This document shows positions 1-12,898 of a stretch of 64,000 nt of DNA, piece by piece; the stretch's first letter is position 1; each line of letters starts with the position of its first letter. The notes beneath the pieces are model-generated. The model saw only the letters and a list, made by a program, of their open reading frames with translations. It was not told where the DNA came from and did no database searches. Origin of the DNA: Torymus aiolomorphi (lineage: Eukaryota > Arthropoda > Insecta > Hymenoptera > Torymidae); contig CM070877.1 of the NCBI GenBank assembly GCA_036365515.1, forward strand, positions 68,913,522 through 68,977,521, read 5' to 3'. Made by a program: the position numbers and the translations under genes.

Positions 1-164
1 GTGCAGACATTTTTTAGTGTCTACATAGAGAGAATTATTTCTTTAGTCAAGCGTAACTTCTGCAGACACGGGTCTAATGGAAACGATACTTATGCGGACA
101 ACTGACGTAAACGGATCGGGACTTATGCGGACGAGTCTGCACATGTACCTATACATCTGTTTAT

Positions 165-1030
<866 letters not shown>

Positions 1031-1042
1031 CGCCCCTCCCCC
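1031..1042 (-). other. Polypurine tract of the first Gypsy element
   Basis: On the minus strand this reads GGGGGAGGGGCG immediately before the LTR start TGTGACGGA. This is the position and composition expected for plus-strand DNA priming. Bases 1043-1700 between it and the integrase remnant hold no recognisable gene. Confidence 0.7.
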
Positions 1043-1699
1043 AGACGCTGGCTGCTGACCGGCGTGCCAGCTCGACCCTGCTCGCTCTTGTCGGCATGCA
1101 AAATATAGGAACAATAAGGGGGATAAAAATAAAAATAAAGAAGCATCCAACAAAAATAAAGAAGGAGATGAAACAAAAATTATAAGGAATAGGGAACTAA
1201 CTACCCATAAAAAACTCGTCAGTTACCAAAGATTATTATTTATTGAGCGTAGATCGCGTCAGGTACATGGCGTACAACTCATATATAAAAAAGCGTGGAT
1301 ATAAAAAAAAATTTTCGCGATTCTTCGCAGCGCCTAGCGCTGGTTCGCATCGTCGGCCTTCCTGGCCAGGATTGCGGGGTGCGCGCTCCGGTTCCTAGTT
1401 ACATGCACGGCGAGTCATCGCTCTCGGTCGCCGAGGAGAGTGTGCTGTCGTGCTGCTAGTCGCGGCGGTGTTTTTCGAACCTACGGGTCACCCGCCTGGT
1501 CTGGGTAGAGACGTTGCTGCGTGACTGGTACTTGATTGCGTGGGTCGCTCGTCAGCACCGTTTGCGACCAGTGTTCGCTTGTTCGCTTGTCTACCGAGAA
1601 TTTGTGCGGTTCGCTTCATCATCAGGCGGGTGAGTCTCGGCCTCTGAAGCTTCGGCGTTTGCGCTGATTAGTGATAGAGGCATTGCGCTCTTCGCTAAT

Positions 1700-2343
1700 T
1701 TCCAAGGGGCTTACTTCAGCTTGTTCATCTTCCGAATTTTTATCGCTAGCCGTCCTCTTGTGGAAAGGTTTAAGATCTTCCACGTGAACTTTACCCACGG
1801 ATTATCCATCTTGGTCGATAACGTCATACACGTTTGGCTCTAGCTGGGCGGCGATCGTATAGGGGCCGGCGAATTTCGGAGCTAGTTTCGCGGGTACGCC
1901 CTGTAAGGCGGACGAAAGCACGCGATTTCGTTTCCAGACTTTGTCGCCTAGGTTATAGTGCACTTCGCGGCGTGACGTATTATAGTAGCGTGTTTGTCGC
2001 TTTTGCGCTTTTGAGGCATTATCAGCAGCTATTTACCGCACGCGTGGTAACGCGAGCATGCGAGTACGCCAGTTTTCGATATCTGCCGACTCGTCATGCT
2101 CTTCTACAACTCGCTCTTCGCGACCCCGGAGAGAAATTAGGGAGCCGGCTGCCTGCTTAAATTTAGGAAAGCTGGGCTCCACCCGGTTAACTCCTGTACA
2201 GTCGTGTTATAGGCGTACATCAACTCCGGGACGTATAAGTCCCAGTCACGGTGATTGTTTTGGAGATAGGACGTGATCATCGTCTTCATCGTGGGGTTAA
2301 CTCGCTCTACCGGATATGCTTGCGCATGATACGGTGGAATTGT
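1700..2343 (-). pseudogene. Gypsy integrase, C-terminal part only
   Basis: On the minus strand, starting near 2340, the reading contains PPYHAQAYPVERVNP, the integrase block that carries the catalytic Glu. A typical post-catalytic stretch (LNLSRQPAP) and a C-terminal chromatin/DNA-binding region follow. The HHCC zinc domain and the first two catalytic Asp residues are missing: the sequence jumps from RNase H to this block across a short GT repeat (2343-2357). Stops and shifts interrupt the rest. The C-terminal tail runs to about 1700. Confidence 0.75.
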
Positions 2344-2357
2344 AGTGTGTGTGTGTT

Positions 2358-3402
2358 ATAACCGTGAAATGGTAACCTTCCACGTACGGTCGGAACTTAC
2401 GAATGGCTCACAGTACAGCGAGACATTCATGTTCTGTAACGGAATAATTCCGTTCAACCGGCGTCATGGTGCGGCTTGCAAAACACAAAACCCTTTCAAC
2501 GCCGTAAATGGTTTGCGTTAAGACCGCACCTAGACCAGAGTCACTCGCATCAGTTTGAATAACAAACGGATGGTCGAAGGAAGGTCTATGTAAGATAGGC
2601 GCGGACGCTATAAGAGCTTTAATCTGCTCGAACGCTGATTGCGCTTCCTCGCTCAAAACAAAAGCGACACCGCGTTTTGCCAAATGAGTGAGTGGATCCG
2701 CGATCGTCGCAAAATAAGGCAAAAATTTGCGATACCACGACGCCATGCCTTGAAATCTCCTCAATTGTTTGAGATTCTTTGGCGCCGGATATTCCATGAT
2801 AGGTGCGATCTTATCCGGATCAGGTTTGAAGCCGTCTCGATTAACGAGCACGCCGAGGAACTTAACCTCGCTGCGGCAAAATTCGCTTTTCTCACGATTA
2901 ATGGTGAGGCCAGTATCTTTAATGCGCGTCAGAACGTACTCGAGTAACTTCATATGCTCTTCAAACGTATCTGAGACGATGATAATATCGTCGAGATACG
3001 AGAAAGCTCCATTTCAGATCCAATTATCTTATCCGACAATTACTGAAATGTGGCTGGGCCCCCTACTACGCCATATGGCATGCGAGTAAACTCGAAAAGG
3101 CCCATGCCAGGCACCGTAAAAACGGTGAGTTGTTGCGCTTCCTTTCGCATAGGAATTTGATGGTAAGCACTGCTCAAGTCGAGGATCGAGATATATTTCG
3201 CCTTCAGCAACTTGCGCAGTATCGCATCCATCTGAGGTAGCGGGTACGCGCACGCTTTCGTGATGGCGTTCAACTTCCGAAAGTCGATGCAGAAGCGATA
3301 TTTCCCATTCGACTTTCGGTGCATTACGACCGGGCTCGACCTTTCGCTGTTGAATGTTACTATAATCCCAGCTTCGAGCATTTGGCGTATCTGCTCATGC
3401 AT
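2358..3402 (-). pseudogene. Gypsy reverse transcriptase and partial RNase H
   Basis: The upstream piece (3402-3040) has the RT fingers/palm blocks FCIDFRKLNAIT and LDLSSAYHQIPM. Near 2990 the catalytic SYLDDIIIVS block sits in another frame behind a stop and an indel. 2953-2408 holds the thumb region (FCRSEVKFLGVLVNRDG), the connection, and the start of RNase H (FVIQTDASDSGLGAVL, then TEHECLAVL). RNase H stops near 2358 at the deletion. The neighbours are protease upstream and an integrase remnant downstream, as in Ty3/Gypsy pol. At least one frameshift and one stop make it non-functional. Confidence 0.88.
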
Positions 3403-3483
3403 TTCCTCCTCCAGCTTTCTGGAGACAGGGTAATATTTTTGTTTAATGGGTCGAGAGCTGATGATCTCGACATTATGCTCGGC

Positions 3484-4185
3484 CTATTTAGTGCATCCCA
3501 GAGGCGCGTCGCTCGCAGGGAGCAGTCGCTCTAGTAGAGCTTGAATTAGCTCTCTCTGGGCTTCATCCACGTGAGCGAGACCAACGGAGTCGAGGTGGAT
3601 CGGCCCTGCTCCGTTCTCATCCAACGTGGATAATTGTAGCGGTACTCGCTCCTTTCCGCCCTCTATACTGAGGGTCGCCTCTCGGGGTCGCAGGACAGTG
3701 TTAAATTTTCGCATAAAGTTTGCACCAAGGAGGCAATCCGCGTCAAGTTCATCTACGATGATTGCATCGACGTAGCGACGAACGTCGGCGATGTCGAAGG
3801 GTAACTCGAGGTGGCCGAGAATAGGGACGCTCTTGCCATCCGCAAGTCGTGCCCCTCGCCCTTTGTGAGGCGTAATTGTTTTACCACACTCGGTAGCGAT
3901 TTGGAGGCCGATCCGACCTAGGGCTGTGCGCAAAGCGCCTGAGTCGCACAGAGTGCGGACGTGGGATCCGCCTATTCCAACAGGCAGGTACCAAGGGATA
4001 TATTCCTCCGAAGAGGAAGCGTTTGTGCTTCCTTTCGGCTTCTCCGGAGTCGATTCAGTCGACGCTAGCGGGGCGTCGCTGTTCGCGGTGGCCTCTTGTC
4101 TAGGTGAGAGAACGACAGGGGCCATGTCTAGTCGTTTTCCGAACACTGGGGGTAATCGCCTTTGGTGTAGCCTGGCCAGCTGCAC
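3484..4185 (-). pseudogene. Gypsy aspartic protease region
   Basis: A 233-codon open stretch contains a retroviral-type protease. The active-site motif reads LCDSGALRT, with Asp-Ser-Gly intact, and the second hydrophobic block reads DCLLGANFMRKF. It sits between the zinc knuckle of gag and the RT, overlapping the gag frame at 4128-4185. I infer that it was made as part of Gag-Pol. The frame itself is open, but the surrounding polyprotein is broken, so I call it a relic. Confidence 0.8.
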
Positions 4186-6397
4186 CCCCAGCAGCGCGCA
4201 TACATTTTGGAGCCAGGCGGGTTGTCCTTATTCTTGGCACTGGCCAGCCTAGGCAACGGTGCGGTTCCGTCACTCTTCGTAGGAGGGGAGCCCTTCCGCT
4301 CTTTAGGCGGGCTATTAGAGCTGGTTTTGCGATAAGCGCCCTCACGTTCAGAGGCGCCGCTAGGTTTTGGCGAATTCAGCTGCTTGTTCGGTTTTAAGCC
4401 AAATTGCGCTAGTTTTTCCTCCAGCACCTTGCTAATCAATTTGCTAAGGTCTGCAGGAGATTGCGCTGCGACAGCCGCAAGACTTGTCTTCTACGCTGCG
4501 TCATCCGCTCCTGACCCTTTATTACTCGGGTTTGCGCTCTTCACTATGGCAGCTAAGCTGCTCTTATTGCGAGGCGGTGGCGGTTTTGCAGAGGTCGAGG
4601 GGCTTTGATAGGCCACCGTTGGCATTATGCACGATTTCGGGTTTGGGGCTCTTTAAAGTTCCGCTCAACCTCCAGTTGTGCTTCTGCTTCTCGCGCTAGT
4701 TCAATGAGCTTATTGATGCTCGTGACTTCTTGTCTGACTTTAAACTGTAATCGCGGAAGCATGTTGTCATAGAGGAGCTCTAGTTGCCTCTCCTCGGTCA
4801 ATTTTCTGTCAAATTTGCTTAAAATGGCGTGTAAGCAAACTATATAGTCGCGCACTGGCTCGTCTCGGCCTTGCGTACGCGATTCTGCTTCTTTGCGCAA
4901 TCGTCGCTGGAATCTTTTATCGACTCCATAGCATCTACGTGCGTCTTAGCAGAAGTCTTGCCATGATTACCATTTTTGGGGCTCTTGGCGGCACCAATGA
5001 CGCGCTACGCCATACGTGAGCTCTGTCATGGCGTTTAACAGGTCTTCGTCCGTGATGTATGGCGCTAGCGCTCTGAACTCGCTGACGCGTTCTATGAATT
5101 CTTCGATGTTGCTGCCCTCTGCACCTGAGAATTGCAGCTTCAACTGCCTCACCATCCGCCCAATATCTACGTTCGAGGGGTATTGAAGCGTGTTGCCCCC
5201 AGCCGAGTATCTGCTTTGCGATAAAGTCGGTTGGTTCCCCCACTCCCCAGACTCTCGCCATCTGGGAAGGTTGGCTTGAGGCTGCAAAGGAGCATGCGTC
5301 TGTGCGGTTACACGCTGAGGCCTGTATGGTGTCGCCTCGGCATTTAGTGCAGTTTCTTGCTGTCTATTTGCGTTTAGCGCTGCTTCGCGCTGCCCATTTG
5401 CGTTTCGCGCTGCTTCGCGCTGCCCATTTGCGTTTCGCGCTGCGCTTTGCTCATTGACTTCCGAGCTTGTCTCCTGCTGATATTGCATTGAAAACGTGTC
5501 CCTGAATCACCGTTTTCTGTTTATGAGGAGCTGCGCTATTTTGCATGTTTAAACGGGTTCGCATGATCGATATAAGTTGGCTCATCTGAATTTTTAACTC
5601 AGATATTTCTTTGCGATACTCTTGCGTTAAGGCTTGCATTTGCACCATCTGCATTGCCGCTACTCTCGGTACTTCGTAGGTGTAACCATCGGTAAAGGTG
5701 AACTTTACGATGTCATCTGGGCGGTGGTTTACTCTTGTCGTAAATACTGATTGAGGGGCACTATGCACTGTATTGGTGCTTTGCGTATTCGCTATGGTGG
5801 TTGTTGACGTTACTGTCGTCGTCGTCCCATACCAACCGCCTGATATTGTGGTTATTGGTGATGGGAACTCACCGTTTGCGATGGCCTTGCCTAATCTTAT
5901 GGCCTCCCTTATTTCTTCATTTGACGCGAGCACTGATGCACCTTCCGTCCGACATTGCTCGGCTCCTTGCGATTGTTCGCTTGATGTTGGCAAATCCGTT
6001 ACGTTCGCCGCGCTGGTCAGAGACATGTCCTGGTTTTGAAAGTTCGTCTCTGTTATCGAATTTGGCGTTGACGAGTCGCATTTTTCCTTGCAATCAATTC
6101 ATTTATCGTACGTTCACTGAACGCTACTCTATTAACGAACTCGCTCAATTTTCCGTCGCGCCTCACGATTGCTTCGGCCTCGTCTTCTTGATCCGATGTG
6201 CGCACGAAATCGGCCTGAGTGTAGTCACCGCGTAATCGCCTGTATAACCTATCTGATTTAGCGAAAGGTGTTCCGCTCGCAATTGGCTCTAGTTCACTTA
6301 GAGCTGCGTCCATTTGCGTACCTTCTAGATTCACGATCCATCCTTGGATCTCTAGGCCTATGGTTTCGTCGAAGGTAACTTCGTCTAATTCAGACAT
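4128..6397 (-). pseudogene. Gypsy gag with zinc knuckle, several frames
   Basis: The gag region is spread over five open pieces on the minus strand (6397-6053, 6026-5451, 5488-4967, 4900-4625, 4439-4128). It begins MSELDEVTFDE at 6397. It has Gln/Asn-rich repeated text at 5395-5455 (ARNANGQRE repeats), a capsid-like block (DYIVCLHAILSKFD, then DNMLPRLQ), and near 4170-4210 a C-x2-C-type zinc knuckle (CWGCSWPGYTKGDYPQC) in which the usual His is replaced. Frame changes between the pieces show decay. Confidence 0.75.
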
Positions 6398-8810
6398 TTT
6401 CGCTTTTTAATATACTTAGCGTACAAAACGAATAATAGTACGCAAACAAAAAAAAAATAAAAAAGAAATATAAATAAATAAGTATCTCTGTTAATTCCTT
6501 GTTAAATTATGAAATTATTTACAATTAAATAGCGTTACGCGGAGGAATTCGTTCGTTTTTCAAAAAAGACTGCAGAAAAAAATTGCTCTTAGGGATTTTC
6601 AGCGTTAGTCTCGCTAGCTAATTAGCATTTTAATTTATTTAGTAAATATGTACTTTAAGTTGTAAAACACTCTCAAATATTATAGAATTGTACCACTTCC
6701 AGTTATTACTTGCTAATTGTTTACGCAAAATTTATTAATATCATTTCGTGTAATTGAATTGTTCGATAACTAAATAAATAGGTATATAACTATTTTAGAT
6801 AATTAGTATTAATACTGAAAAATGTGTTGTAATAGCACTTCGCTGAAAGAGTCCTGTGTTTACTCGCTGAAAATTCTAAAATACTTTTCTAAAATTCTTA
6901 TCAGAGACTTAATACTCCAATTAAAAAAAGGATTTTATTAACTTATTAGTTTAATAAATACCGTTCGAATTCCTCGTTTATTACTTTAATTAATAAAAGA
7001 CAAAACGGATTTTAAATTCTGAAACAGGGGCAAAAAATTAAAAATTTTGTTCAGAATTTGCGAAATTCGCTAAATTGTTCGTAATTATTGAACAATTAAT
7101 TATTTCAACTTTTTTTGTAATTAAAGTTTTGCTTTATTAATATTATTTGTTAAATCCAAGAATTAGGAAGAGAATTGACAATTAGTTATTTAGTTTATTA
7201 ATACTTTAAATGAATTATCTACTTCTTTACTCTTAAATAAATCGATTGTTCAGTAAAATACTTATTAAGTGTGTTGAGCGATAATATGCCGAAACTCGCG
7301 TGTAATTTTGTAAAGGACGAAAGAACCTAAACCGCTAAATCGCAGTTTACGCTGTATACTGTGGTGATTGAATTATTAATTTGTCTAAACTTCTGCAAAA
7401 GTTAGTTTCCCACTGTGTTGAAATTTAGTTAAAATATTATTTATTTGTTTTACAAATTTAGTTGTGTTTATTAAATTAATTGTTTTCTAGAATAATTATT
7501 AATTGTATAAATTGTTTAACAATTCAATCATTGAGTTGTTAACATCAGTGCGCATGAGTCGCTATCCTTGCTAACTACTAGGTGACAACAGTATGCACTA
7601 TACGACGTGTGCTTGCGCGCGATCAGCTGGCGCTTCGCTCGGTTATTCTTGTACGAGTTATATCCACGAGATGTACGCGCGAAGTCTTTGGATACTGTTC
7701 TATGAGAATATATTTTGACATTAATCTAAAACTCCTTTACTAGCGAGTACGCAGTATTTGGGTTTGTATAAAATCTCTTCAAGATGAATTTAATATCACA
7801 ACAAAGTTTTTAAATATTTAGATAAATTATTTGTTAATTTAACGTGAAACATACATGTGTGTATGGTTTTTCTGCATACAGAATTTACTCGAATAAAATT
7901 TTCAGAAAATATTTTGAGAAAAAAAATTTTAATTAATTAAATAATTAAATTGTTGCTAAATAATGTTAAAATTATGTAATTTATTATATAATTATTCGAG
8001 CAACATAAGAAAAGAAAATTTGTATCCAATTACTGGTAATTGTCAAAATAATTTGTTGTTATTAATTAAAGTTATTTAATTGTCAAGCGAAATTCGCCTA
8101 AACAATTTCCCAAATAATGTGCGATCGTCGCTAGGAGTATTGTCTGCCTCTAAAATGTGTATCTAAATATGCTTGAATGTGTACCACTATATGCACGCAT
8201 AAGTGCGTGAGTGCGTACGTACCTAAGTGTACGTGTGTGCGCGACTATACGTATACTATACTTTACTACAATACGTAGTTTTGCCGCGGGGCTCGAAATA
8301 AAATTTTATTCCGTTTGTCTCTCTCTAGCACACGTGTAAAATTTTCGTGTGCTAGAATCAAGCTCTTTGTTTACGTTCGCGCGCTCGAGCTGTGGCGCAA
8401 CGTAAACACCTTGCCTCGTGGTCTGATCGTGCTCAAAGGCAAGGACCGGTCGACTTTTTCGTCGGCGACTCCACGCACGCTTTTTTCTCTGGAGCACCTT
8501 ACCGATGCACCTCCGCTATAATCGCGGTTTCCTCGCCGGCGGGTTGTCGCGCGTATAATACGCATGTATTAGTGCACCGTGCGAAATTATTCTTCGCCGT
8601 GCACTGCGACTGCCCGCTTCGCGCGAAATATGTATGCGTGTGTCTTTACGACACAGTATATATACCCACTTTTGTGCGAACCACTCGCGTATTGTATGTA
8701 CAAAAATATTCTGTATGCTGGAGCAACGTCGAAATTGAAGTTCGACGTGCGCTGCGATTTTCCGCACTATTAATTACACCACGTTCTCGGAAAATGTGAG
8801 TTTTTCTCGA
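6398..8810 (-). other. Long AT-rich leader between gag and primer-binding site
   Basis: About 2.4 kb lies between the gag start and the primer-binding site, unusually long for a Gypsy leader. From 6430 to 8100 it is AT-rich with many AATTAATT-like runs and no credible gene. From 8300 to 8800 it is GC-richer. It may include other small insertions, but I could not resolve their ends. Confidence 0.5.
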
Positions 8811-8819
8811 GTGGCGCCA
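8811..8819 (-). other. Primer-binding site of the first Gypsy element
   Basis: The minus strand reads TGGCGCCAC, three bases inside the end of the right LTR (TTACA). TGGCGCC is the usual start of a tRNA 3'-end-complementary primer site in insect Gypsy elements. I cannot name the tRNA. Confidence 0.7.
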
Positions 8820-8822
8820 ATT

Positions 8823-9019
8823 TGTAACGGACTCTTTATTCCCGACTAGCCGTACAAATATATATTTAATTATACGAGATAGTAAGGGGGAAAACATAAA
8901 TAAAAACGCGATAAGTACAATAAAATAGTTAAGTTTATTCCACCAAAAAACAAGTAATACAAAATACAGGACTGGGAGGAGCGCGGTCGCGAAGGTTGCC
9001 CGCCGAGGCTTTTGATGGG

Positions 9020-9076
<57 letters not shown>
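8823..9076 (-). repeat. Right (5') LTR of the first Gypsy element, truncated
   Basis: This matches the left LTR from TGTAACGG onward, including the segment before the GA tract (GGGTGCGAGAGA), with scattered substitutions. It stops inside the GA tract (9023-9076). The remaining 475 bases of the LTR seen on the left are not found to the right. Confidence 0.85.
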
Positions 9077-9079
<3 letters not shown>

Positions 9080-9257
9080 TGAAATTGAATTTATTAAATC
9101 TAGGCTAGGGACTCATGGTCCAAGTTAACCAAAGCAGTACAAAATTATACAATAATAGTAATACATATAGTTCGGGCTACACATGCCCAACGCAAGTCTC
9201 GACATAAATATAAGATAATAATAATAAAATAACATAGTTAAAAATAAAAATAAATAA
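9077..9257 (-). mobile_element. LINE 3' untranslated end abutting a GA tract
   Basis: Read on the minus strand, this ends in AATTCAATTTCAAATTC followed by (TC)n. It has a small hairpin (GGACcatgaGTCC) about 30 bases before its end. The text at 9222-9250 (AATAAAATAACATAGTTAAAAA) recurs at 12628-12650 beside the LINE ORF end, so both are probably the same family. It is cut at about 9257 by a Helitron-like end. Confidence 0.55.
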
Positions 9258-9330
9258 TAACTAGGGGGGCTGCGCCCCCCAGCGTGCCTTCGGCACGCCA
9301 TCCCCCCGCCCCCACACACACCTGCTCCTC
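9252..9330 (-). mobile_element. Helitron-type 3' terminus (hairpin plus CTAGT)
   Basis: The minus strand reads a GC hairpin GGGGGGCGCAGCCCCCC followed by TAGT, giving CTAG|T, the usual Helitron end. A second hairpin (GGCGTGCCGAAGGCACGC) precedes it. A related hairpin closes the Helitron at 25757 and a degenerate one lies at 40158-40205. The 5' end of this copy would lie to the right but is not identified. Confidence 0.5.
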
Positions 9331-10215
9331 GCTTCGCTGGTCGCCCGCCCCCTCCCTATGTAAAAACTTCGTTTTTACATAATAGGAACGACCGCAATAC
9401 TAAGGGGAACCTTGTATTTTTATAAAAGCGAAAATTGCAATACTTCCGATATTTATATAAAAAAAAAATTAAATATATAATAATAATAATAAACTAGCTG
9501 CTCACGGACTCACGGGTGTTCCTAACTACATATACCTATACAATCTCAATTACAAAAAAATACTTCCGCACATATGCATATATATACACTAATGCCGGGA
9601 AAAGGAGAAAAACAGAAGGAGAATGCTCAATACTGATCCATTCGGCAACGGCAATCTGGCTTAGCCCTGCGACCTGCGTGCATGAATACGCTAGGTACCT
9701 CGGCTCACGGTAGTACACACTTTCCGGACCTATGTATTACTACCGTGCCTCGGCTAGGCTGCGTTCGTACACCAAGAACAGCGGAAAAACACATGCAACT
9801 CGTGCGACCGCGAGGTATAAGATATATCTATATATATGATCGCGCACGCTTTCTGCTACTGCTGAGTAGTGCGGCGTGCCGTCAGCCGTGGCGCACATGT
9901 GTCTATGGTGTGTGTTGTCAACAATCGAATCGTCTGGCTCCCGGCGTCCCCAGCGATGACTGTGGCTGCTGTGGTATGCCGCCCTGGTGAATCGTGTTCG
10001 CCCTTTCATCGTGTTCGTCGATTGTCGATGATTCGTCGGAGATGGGAAGGCAGTGTGTCAGCGGCGAGAGCAGATTTAGTAAGCATTTTCTCGTTCCTAA
10101 CCTCTCTGATGGGTGAGCTGATGGTACTTTCGCTTGTTGCAGGTATCTGTGGCAGCGAGAGTAGTGTAAACGAAGGGCACTGCTGCAGACTGTTTCTTGG
10201 GTGTGGAAATGTTGT
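9331..10215. other. No recognised gene; possible non-autonomous Helitron interior
   Basis: This is mixed-composition DNA without a reading frame I can assign. It includes an imperfect inverted repeat around 9698-9760 (CTCGGCTCACGGTAGTA against TACTACCGTGCCTCGGCT). Open frames of 60-116 codons in both directions look like chance. Confidence 0.4.
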
Positions 10216-10508
10216 TTGAGTCATCTATTTATTAGTTATATGTGGTTTTTAGGTGCTCAACTTCCCTTGTTTGGCTCTTACACTAGTGACTATGTGCACA
10301 GTTATGCGGCTGCTTGTGTCTTCAGCGTCTTCAGTGAAACAACGGTTTAAGGTCTCCACCAGTTCTTCCCCTCTAGTTGTTACATGAAGCTGGTACAGTG
10401 AGTGAACAACAGCCATTGCTGCAGAATTTTCTTTTGTATGGTATGTTTTTTTGAGTCATCTATTTATTTTATTAGTCATATGTGGTTTTTAGGTGCTCAA
10501 CTCTCCTC
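10216..10508 (+). repeat. Direct repeat pair about 236 bp apart
   Basis: The text around GAGTCATCTATTTATT and ATGTGGTTTTTAGGTGCTCAAC occurs at 10218-10263 and again at 10454-10502. I see no gene. Bases 10509-11473 after it are AT-rich and hold nothing I can name. Confidence 0.7.
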
Positions 10509-11473
10509 GCTTGTCCCCCAGAATAGGGACTGGTCTGCTGTTTATGCGCTTTACTGATCCCTAGGCTGAGGCAGTCCCTGACATTGAAACACAATTGACG
10601 GTCTCTGTCAGTACTTTCCTTCTAGGATCGCTGTTAGATGATTCTCAGCAGACTGGCATCCATGGAGTACTGCCAGCCTAGACCGTCCAGCCCTATTTTG
10701 CAACTACTGCAGGTCTAAGTGATCTTCGAGTGTTAGTGCTTTAAAGTGTGAGGGGGTGAGGGGATAGGTAATAGGAACTGGGAAATATTATATAAGTGCT
10801 GTGTGTGTTGTTGAATGCGATAATAGTAGGTAGTTGTCCCTGGTAATATTAGCTCGTCTATTTAATTTCCAAGTTTAGTCAGGGTGTAAGAACTCGCTTC
10901 AGGGTATCTGTTGTATTAAAATACATCATTATGTATTTCGCAGACTTCTACCCAGTGAGACTTGCCTATTTAATAGTTTTCTACATGCTGTAAGACTGAG
11001 TCAGCTAGAACATTGCATTCTTTATGCATTGAAATTTACCATAGTACAACATTTATAGCTCATACATTACACAAAAGTTTTTTTTGTATATATGATATTC
11101 CTTTAACATGTACTTATATAATATTACACAATTTTGATTCTTTTAGTTCAATCGCTTAGGTCCTGGGAACATAGTAGGTTAAGCTGGGTAATCTTATATC
11201 AAATTTTTTAAATTTGTTATTAAAAATCTTTTTGTAGAAAACAAGGAAATAGATATTTTGTTTCTTTTAATTATTCTTCCAATATGTTTATCCCATTGAA
11301 TATTGTAATCAAATGTAATTTTGTATCTTATTATTATGTTTTTGTAATTATATTATCTTTGGAATGTTATGTGGATTTTTTCCATCTTATTTAGAGCTAT
11401 TGTATCGAATACTTCTGTGTAAATCTAATTCTGTGAAATAATAAGCGAAATTCACTATACGTGTATTGGGGTA

Positions 11474-12173
11474 TTAAAAATCATGTTTATACGTTTAGAT
11501 GATCCAGTAATTATTGTACATAAAAATGTTAATTGGGAATACGTTTTGTTTAAACTATATCTACATGCTTTGTATTTAACAGTTTTATTGAAAGTCAAAT
11601 TCTTGTATGATAAGCGAAAATCGACTATTTCAGGTGTATTTAGGCATTAAAAATCGTTTTTATAGGTCTAAGCGGTCAGGAATCCATTTTATATGAAAAT
11701 GTTAAATGGGAAAAAGTTTTGATTAAATATTATGTAGAACTTTTGTATTGAACATGTTTGTGTAAAATCAAATCCTGTCAAGTTTTAGCCTAAAATCGTC
11801 CATTTTATGAATGTTTTGACGTTTAAAATCGTTTTTATAAGTCTAACTCGACAGGAGTTGATTTTACACGAAAATGTTAAATAGAAAAAAGTTTTGTTTA
11901 AATATTATCTACAACTTTTACATTTAACATTTTTATATAAAATCAAATCTTGTCAAGTCGTAGCCGAAAATCGTCCATTTTATGTATATTTAGGCGTTTA
12001 AAATCGTTTTTATAAGTCTAATTCGTCAGGAATTGGTTGTACACAAAAATGTTAAATGGAAAAAAGTTTTGTTTCAATATTTTCTACAACTTTTGTATTT
12101 AACATTTTTGTGTAAAATCAAATCCTGAGAAGTTATAGTCGAAAATCATTCATTTTTGACCATTTTTGGCCGT
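11474..12173 (+). repeat. Tandem array, four units of about 175 bp
   Basis: Units start near 11474, 11646, 11822 and 11997. Each has the core TTTAAAATCGTTTTTATAAGTCTA, then AAAATGTTAAATGGAAAAAAG, then TTTGTATTTAACATTTTTGTG, then CGAAAATCGTCCATTTT. Within a unit, the pairs GTTAAAT and ATTTAAC form short inverted repeats. The first unit is the most diverged. Confidence 0.85.
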
Positions 12174-12627
12174 TTTTCGCAGTTATCTTGGCAAATATTG
12201 ATCGTACAAAAAAGTGTTCAATATAAAAAAGCTGTATTTTAATTAGTTTTAGCAGATAGACCTGTACATATTAGCTTAAAATTAATTTTTCTAGACATTA
12301 GGCTTAAAAATCGATTTTTTGAGATATTTCTTTGTGCTTGCATTTGAAAAATTTTTCATCGATCTATCTCAATATAGAACCAGCACTTAGGTATAATTAG
12401 AGGAGTATTTTCCCGCAATCACGATGAAATCGGTCGAAAATTCATTGAGATAATCGAGAAACTTGAGTACATACGGACGTACAGACATACATACATCTCA
12501 GAAAACGCTTAAAACGCACTCGCTCTGAGTGGAACATGGTTTTTACACATTAATTTTTCAGTATTTGAATTCTTACAATTTTCGCTCTGGTAAAATTATA
12601 AGGCTCTCCCGAGTAGCGGTCATGCCT
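12174..12627 (+). repeat. Dispersed repeat family, copy A
   Basis: This follows the tandem array and matches 39430-40140 in order: a block around TTAATTAGTTTTAG, then CGATTTTTTGAG, a block around GATAATCGAGAAACTTGAGTAC, ACATACATACATC, then TTCGCTCTGGTAAAATTATA. It ends GAGTAGCGGTCATGCCT, which is also found inverted at 40239-40255. The family is not identified. It replaces the LINE 3' UTR on its right. Confidence 0.65.
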
Positions 12628-12705
12628 AATAAAATAACATAGTTAAAAAAAATAAATAAATAAAAATAGATAACACAAATTGTGCAAGGTAAAAGAAAAA
12701 GACAA

Positions 12706-12898
12706 AAAACATTAATAAGCACGGTCGAAGTGTGGCAGTTTATTCCAGAGGTATGTAGCGCCAATACGGAATGAGTGGTGCATGTACTCCTTGTTGAATC
12801 GGTCGGTTTTAAGCTCGAAAGCTGAGCCTCTTTTACTGCCTACTCGGTCTGGGTCCATCAAGTAGAAGCCGTTGGCAAGGTAAGATGAATTGCCGCTC
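12706..12898 (-). pseudogene. LINE ORF2, C-terminal end
   Basis: The minus-strand reading includes RVGSKRGSAFELKTDRFNK and HHSFRIGATYLWNKLP, then a stop. This is the typical C-terminal end of CR1/Jockey-type LINE ORF2 proteins (R-x-F...S-x-R...LWN-x-LP). It is separated from the RT body by the Kolobok-like insertion, whose left target duplication lies at 12899-12902. Confidence 0.8.

Noticed and set aside
8306..8897. Several overlapping frames of 60-135 codons beside the right LTR
   Set aside because: They lie in the Gypsy leader, overlap on both strands and show no motif.
11474..12173. Possible CRISPR array
   Set aside because: Whole 175-bp units repeat without unique spacers, in a eukaryotic context.
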